From positions 1-64,000 of the forward strand of contig JARIAR010000009.1 in NCBI GenBank assembly GCA_029257805.1: a stretch of DNA of 64,000 nt, in the 5' to 3' direction. The stretch is from Blautia sp. GTDB lineage: Bacteria; Bacillota; Clostridia; Lachnospirales; Lachnospiraceae. How positions within the stretch are numbered: the stretch's first letter is position 1; every line of letters starts with the position of its first letter. Shown here piece after piece: positions 59,738 to 64,000 of this stretch. The notes beneath the pieces are model-generated. The model searched no databases. It was not told the DNA's origin and saw only the letters and a program-made list of their open reading frames with translations. The position numbers were made by a program, and so were the translations under genes.

Positions 59738-59964
59738 AGTATTTCTCCTTTCGTTGTATAAAATATTATTACAAATTTAATATGTATTTTCTAGGCAAAT
59801 ATTAAAAATGTATACGTAGTACACTTTAGGAGCAGGGCATTGACAGCACTGAAATACTACGTATTTCTAGTAATTATATCTCTGCTAGATTGTCATTGTA
59901 AAGATGTATACCCTTAATATATATACATTATTTCTTCTATCCACAGCCGTCTAGAGCAAAATAT

Positions 59965-60135
59965 GTATACCTTAACCAATACATAAGAACTATTCTTGCT
60001 TTGGATTCTATGTATACCTTTACTTATACACTAATTCCTATTTCAACAGCTTTCTACGGCAGTTAATGTATACCTTTACCTGTCCATTTTTTCCACGGCC
60101 ATTCTCTGCACCATGTATACCTTTATCTATACATT
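59965..60135 (+). repeat. 171-bp direct repeat, copy 1
   Basis: It matches 60208-60378 at an offset of 243 bp with four visible differences. It contains four iterons. Confidence 0.9.
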
Positions 60136-60207
60136 AATTTCATACTTTATAGCACATAATGTATATATTAATCTGTACATGGAATCTCCATATATTTACC
60201 TTTCTAA

Positions 60208-60378
60208 GTATACCTTAACCAATACATAAGAACTATTCTTGCTTTGGATTCCATGTATACCTTTACTTATACACTAATTCCTATTTCCACAGCTTTCTAT
60301 GGCAGTTAATGTATACCTTTACCTGTCCATTTTTTCCACGGCCATCCTCTGCACCATGTATACCTTTATCTATACATT
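60208..60378 (+). repeat. 171-bp direct repeat, copy 2
   Basis: Second copy of 59965-60135. A recent duplication of half the iteron array. Confidence 0.9.
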
Positions 60379-60795
60379 TTTTCCACAGTCATTGTTTTAA
60401 CAACCTTTTTGTATATCTTTATCTATACATTAAATCTTTTATTTTGCTTTGGTGGGCTTTGGATTACTGTGGATCACCCTGGATTCTCTACTGTAGAGCT
60501 TCCGCTGTGGAGGGAGAGTTTTCTCTGGAACGCTTTGGAGTTTTCGCTGTGGAATTTTCCATTTCCCTTCTCTTCTGCCTTCCACGGTTCTTTTCTATTC
60601 ATCTCTCCATTTCTTTCGCCCCCTTTTTTTCTTTCTTTTTCTTCACCTCCCTCTTTCTTCCCCGAACTTATTCCCGGTATCTTTTCCTCTTTGCTGTGGA
60701 ACTTCCTGCTGTGGAAGATTGATTCTTTTCCCTTTAACTTCTTTCCTACTCCTTTTAAGGCAGCAGGACTTGTATCAGCTTCTATGACTTTCCAT

Positions 60796-60923
60796 AGCCA
60801 CCCACGGCGGACAAATGAGACTTTTTGTTAAAATAAAAACTTTTTCATCACAGCCATCCACGGCGGCGCAGCAATAAAAGTTATTTAATGAATTCAATTT
60901 TTCTCAATAGCCATCCACGGCGG
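60796..60923 (+). repeat. Three AGCCAYCCACGGCGG repeats
   Basis: Copies at 60796-60810, 60852-60866 and 60909-60923, spaced 56 and 57 bp. Confidence 0.85.
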
Positions 60924-60934
60924 TCTTAGGATAG

Positions 60935-61292
60935 TTCCTGTATACAGGGTTAACCTATTAACTATCTTTAAGCGAATATAAATTAAAACATAAAGATTCA
61001 AAAAGTTTCTGTATTACTTATTACAGGAAGCACCCTGCTACATCTTGAAACCATTATATTTTTTTCGATATTTCTAGTTCCTATATACAGGAAGTTTTTA
61101 AATGAAGTTTTGGTATTTTGGCATTTATTGGAAAGTTTCTGTATTACTTATTACAGGAAAGGCATTTATATAATTTTCCCTGTATAAAAGTTCCTGTATA
61201 CAGCAAAGTTTCTGTATACAGGAAGTTGATTTCCTGTATTACTTATTACAGGAAGCATAATTTTCTCACAAAAAGTTTCCTGTATACAGGAA
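60935..61292. repeat. Array of TTCCTGTATACAGGAA palindromes before the relaxase
   Basis: About eight units. Short units near 60935, 61078, 61191, 61209 and 61277 (the last a perfect 16-bp palindrome). Long units near 61006, 61136 and 61231 keep TTTCTGTATT / TTACAGGAA arms with ACTTA between them. Candidate relaxase operator or part of oriT. Confidence 0.85.
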
Positions 61293-61356
61293 GTTTGATA
61301 AATTTTATGGAAATCTCTCATATTTTTAGGGAAATTATTTGGGAGGTATTTTTATC

Positions 61357-62508
61357 ATGGGCTACTGTTTTATAACCACACAAAAGATTACAGACTCCGC
61401 TACATTAGTTAGAAAATATGAACATAATTATCGGACCGAAAATGTCCCTAATGCAATTCCAGAATTAAAAAATAACAATCAGGAACTCGTCCCGCTCCTG
61501 GACCGCAACGGGAATCCTACCACTTATCTTGATGCGTTCAAAGAAAGAAAAAATTCGCTTGAATATTACAAAGATCACAAAATACGAAAGGATCAGGTAA
61601 AGGCGATCGAAGTCCTGACAACTTTTTCTCCGAAAGATCAGGAACGCATAGATATAGAACAATGGAAAAAAGATAATGTACAATGGTTAAAAGATACGTT
61701 TGACCGCAACACAGAAAAATATGGCAGCAATGTCATCAGCGTTGTATTTCATGGAGACGAATGTGGAAATGTCCATTGTCATGCTTTGGTTCTTCCGGTA
61801 TCAGAAGACGGTCACTTCAGAGCTACCGAATTTACTGGGGGAAGAAAGAAAATGCGCGACCTGCAGACTTCATACGCAAATGCCATGAAAAAGCACGGAT
61901 TACAAAGAGGATTGGAAGGATCTTCTGCAAAACACCAGGATATAAAGAAATTTTATACTCGTTTAAACCAACGTATGGATATTCCAATGCCCAAAGAAAA
62001 TGAAACGGCTTTAGAATACCGTACACGAATCACAGAGTTCGTACAAACAGAACGTGCTGCTTCCTTACGGGAATTATTGGTAAAAGAAGCGAATGTTCGC
62101 AGAAAATTAGATCAGACACGCATTACCATAACAGAAGAGGCAAAAAAACAAGGAGATTCATATATAAAAGAGAAACAAAAAGAAGCTCAGCATCTCATTA
62201 ACATCGCACAGAATAAATCTCAAGAAGTGCAGGAATTGATAGCAAAACAGCAACAACTTGAAAAACTTCTCCGGGAACAAAACCAATCATATGAAGAGAC
62301 TCTCTCTAAAACGCAACAGATTACAAAAGATCTACATTCCCTCGGCAATATTCGCAAGATTGTAGAAACATCAAAATATCAAAAAGAAGTCTTGGAATAT
62401 ACAGAACATGCTTATCCAGAACTCGGGGAACGTATCCGGCAGAATTACGCTGCTGCCGAGCAGTTATTCCAAAATCGGGAACTTGAACATTTTCAGCCGT
62501 TTAAATAA
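61357..62508 (+). CDS. MobV/Pre-type relaxase
   Basis: 383 residues from the ATG at 61357 (GGGAGG 10 nt upstream). The metal-binding motif HGDECGNVHCHALVLP matches the HxDE...HxH motif of MobV relaxases; the N-terminal ~200 residues are the nicking domain with TYLDAFKERKNS. The C-terminal 180 residues are coiled coil, rich in Gln, Glu and Lys. It should nick the element at oriT and lead the strand into the T4SS. The palindrome array lies directly upstream. Confidence 0.88.
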   Translation: MGYCFITTQKITDSATLVRKYEHNYRTENVPNAIPELKNNNQELVPLLDRNGNPTTYLDAFKERKNSLEYYKDHKIRKDQVKAIEVLTTFSPKDQERIDIEQWKKDNVQWLKDTFDRNTEKYGSNVISVVFHGDECGNVHCHALVLPVSEDGHFRATEFTGGRKKMRDLQTSYANAMKKHGLQRGLEGSSAKHQDIKKFYTRLNQRMDIPMPKENETALEYRTRITEFVQTERAASLRELLVKEANVRRKLDQTRITITEEAKKQGDSYIKEKQKEAQHLINIAQNKSQEVQELIAKQQQLEKLLREQNQSYEETLSKTQQITKDLHSLGNIRKIVETSKYQKEVLEYTEHAYPELGERIRQNYAAAEQLFQNRELEHFQPFK

Positions 62509-62560
62509 TTGATAGGAAAAGCATATTCTCTCTGTAATAAAAAACGAAGGGAGAAAAAAT

Positions 62561-64000
62561 ATGAATAACATTAATGACTATGGTCAAAAGATAGGTGGGG
62601 CAAGAAAGGACTTATGGCAGCTCCGCGGTTTGTTTACACATGACATTCTAAACATGAATGAGGTTGAGAAAACAAAATATGTTTGTAAAAACAACATTTG
62701 GCTGAAGCCAGATATACCAACACTACTGGACAATGGTATTCCGCGCTTTGTGGTATACTGGAGAAATGAAATACGAAAAACAATTTATCCAACACCAAGA
62801 AATAATATTTCATTTGAAGCTTATATAGATGGGGTCCGTAAGATTAAAGAACTGGTAAACACAGTCATTTCAGAAAAAGGTATTCCGGACTGTATAGCAA
62901 AAATCATTTCCATTACTATGTACAAAGTATCGACTTACCGTTATAACTACTCTGATTCCTATGTAGGTATAATAAACGGAAATAAAATCCTCAAAATGAA
63001 AAGTGCCTATAGGCTTGCCTGTTTAAAAGCTAAAATGGAAAAAGAAGACTTTGGATTGTCTGAATTGGAGGCAATATCAAGAAAATATACCGTTGTGTCA
63101 ATTTCAGATACTTTTTCTATTACAGAGCAATGTGGAAAGATAGCCCTTGTTCAGTCAGCGGCTGATTCAAAAACTTTCTTTTATCCCGCTCCTGATGTAA
63201 TATTGCAAAAAGAGTCATATGTGCTTATTAACAGCGTATCACACAGAATATTGCTCTGTTCTGCTTCTGAAAAAGAATGTACAGATATGAAAAACAGCTT
63301 AATTTCTGAAACTCTTACAAAATCAAAAGGCGAAAAGAAACAGAAAAAGACATGGCTTCCCAAGCAGTTTACCAATCTCCAAAAAACAGGAATAGATTTC
63401 CGCAATGGGAAAAACATATCTGGAAAGGACATATTGGAAAACTTTGGAATCCGGGGAGGAGAATTTGGTAATTGGACAAATGACAAAGAACGTCAGACAA
63501 GCCTCAATATGGCTTTTGATGCATTTGCTGACCTTGCAAATGCCCTGGGTATCGCATACAAAGATGTGGCGCTTCCCCCTCTTCAGAACGGTGGTCTCGG
63601 CATCGCTATCGGTGCGAGGGGACGCGGAAACGCAGCGGCTCATTATGAACCTGAACTTGAAGTGATTAATCTTACCAAAAACAGAGGCGCCGGAGCACTC
63701 TCACATGAGTGGGGTCATGCTTTGGATAATATGATTGCCAAAGTATATTTACCTTTGGAAGGAGTCATGTCATCAGAAGTATATTCCAGAAACCGACATA
63801 TTCTTCCATCCGGTTTTTGTGATGTAATGGACAGAATTTACAAAAATTCAGATTGTTCCTACACTGACTACTATATACAATCTGAAAAGTTTGATGCCTC
63901 TTACAAAAAATCTGGAAACGGATATTGGGCATCCCCCTGCGAATTATTTGCCAGAGCCTTTGCCTGTTACGTTCTGGATCGGACACAGGGAATTAATGAT
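62561..64000 (+). CDS. LPD1-type zincin-like protein, 5' part
   Basis: 480 codons, open to the right edge. The ATG follows ACGAAGGGAG, the SD type of the leader-controlled genes. Residues 382-386 form HEWGH in ALSHEWGHALDNMIAK, a metalloprotease-like HExxH motif. GGEFGNWTNDKERQ and ELFARAFACYV are typical of LPD1, a domain carried by very large polyvalent proteins that enter recipient cells with phage or conjugative DNA. The rest of the protein is unseen. No frameshift is visible. Confidence 0.75.
   Translation, partial: MNNINDYGQKIGGARKDLWQLRGLFTHDILNMNEVEKTKYVCKNNIWLKPDIPTLLDNGIPRFVVYWRNEIRKTIYPTPRNNISFEAYIDGVRKIKELVNTVISEKGIPDCIAKIISITMYKVSTYRYNYSDSYVGIINGNKILKMKSAYRLACLKAKMEKEDFGLSELEAISRKYTVVSISDTFSITEQCGKIALVQSAADSKTFFYPAPDVILQKESYVLINSVSHRILLCSASEKECTDMKNSLISETLTKSKGEKKQKKTWLPKQFTNLQKTGIDFRNGKNISGKDILENFGIRGGEFGNWTNDKERQTSLNMAFDAFADLANALGIAYKDVALPPLQNGGLGIAIGARGRGNAAAHYEPELEVINLTKNRGAGALSHEWGHALDNMIAKVYLPLEGVMSSEVYSRNRHILPSGFCDVMDRIYKNSDCSYTDYYIQSEKFDASYKKSGNGYWASPCELFARAFACYVLDRTQGIND

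Larger units (their letters stand above)
59905..60432. repeat. Array of ~11 TGTATACCTTTA iterons
   Basis: Units start near 59905, 59964, 60011, 60068, 60114, 60169, 60207, 60254, 60311, 60357 and 60411. Better units read TGTATACCTTTATCTATACA, an imperfect palindrome. Spacing alternates around 46-47 and 54-57 bp. Confidence 0.85.
59738..61356. other. 1.6 kb non-coding origin-like region
   Basis: No convincing gene; the open frames at 60309-60831 are pyrimidine-rich artefacts. It holds, in order, TACGTAGTA / TACTACGTA inverted repeats (59813-59865), an array of TGTATACCTTTA units, a 171-bp direct repeat, many CCACGG/CTGTGG words, three AGCCAYCCACGGCGG repeats, and an array of TTCCTGTATACAGGAA palindromes in front of the relaxase gene. 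CTATCCACA near 59938 is one base from a DnaA box. The layout fits a replication origin, a transfer origin, or both. Confidence 0.65.

Noticed and set aside
60309-60831. Two plus-strand open frames of 137 and 140 codons in the origin-like region
   Set aside because: Phe/Ser/Pro-rich translations of a pyrimidine-rich strand, no ribosome site, overlapping each other in different frames and crossing the repeats.
59905-61292. CRISPR array
   Set aside because: The repeats are palindromic or iteron-like with irregular units, spacers are similar to each other and no cas gene is present.

Overview
The window looks like a large conjugative mobile element (integrated element or megaplasmid) from a low-GC Gram-positive bacterium of the class Clostridia, most like the gut Lachnospiraceae. 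The grounds are the AT-rich sequence, strong AGGAGG-type ribosome sites, the gene families (SipW/TasA-like proteins, class B sortase, VirB4/PrgI-type conjugation genes, ParM, topoisomerase III, CLI_3235-type peptide cluster) and almost complete minus-strand orientation. No rRNA, tRNA, CRISPR array, integrase or VirD4-type coupling protein is visible, so the element extends beyond the window or its ends lie elsewhere.

Layout from left to right. 1-0.4 kb: 5' part of a PhoH-like gene. 0.6-5.6 kb: surface module of two or three SipW-type secreted proteins, the SipW signal peptidase and a membrane-anchored protein. 5.7-10 kb: type IV secretion genes (VirB4, PrgI-like, VirB6-like, pilin-like). 10.2-13.6 kb: unknown genes plus a ParM/ParR-like pair. 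14-19.7 kb: two large cell-wall hydrolases. 19.8-22.6 kb: decayed DNA (broken surface protein, IS110 remnant) and a divergent regulator-like gene. 22.6-31 kb: J-domain protein, HsdM/HsdS without HsdR, sortase B, HD-domain nuclease-like protein, and an L,D-transpeptidase-like protein without its catalytic motif. 30.8-42.2 kb: Dam and Dcm methyltransferases, a PARP-like ADP-ribosyltransferase, topoisomerase III, a toxin-antitoxin pair and a nuclease-helicase fusion. 42.3-52.3 kb: a cargo island with an ABC exporter/lipoprotein operon and a Cys-rich peptide (RiPP) maturation operon. 52.5-59.7 kb: small accessory genes. 59.7-61.36 kb: a 1.6 kb non-coding repeat region that looks like a replication or transfer origin. 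61.4-64 kb: MobV relaxase and a partial LPD1-type zincin protein, both on the plus strand.

The most striking feature is regulatory. Twelve minus-strand promoters share a TTCATCTGG-like box exactly 27 bp upstream of a TAnnnT box. Three of them feed leaders with conserved hairpins and a segment complementary to the downstream ribosome site. A 22-26 bp palindrome built on AAAACGAATT recurs six times, three of them around parM/parR. Together these suggest one element-wide regulon. parM and the parR-like gene also carry a hairpin between the Shine-Dalgarno (SD) sequence and the start codon.

Functionally, the T4SS, the hydrolases and MobV would move the element. ParM/ParR, the toxin-antitoxin pair and the origin-like region would maintain it. 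HsdMS, Dam and Dcm would protect its DNA. The surface module, sortase, PARP and peptide island are probably host-interaction or competition cargo. All calls come from reading the sequence; family names are from memory and no database search was run.
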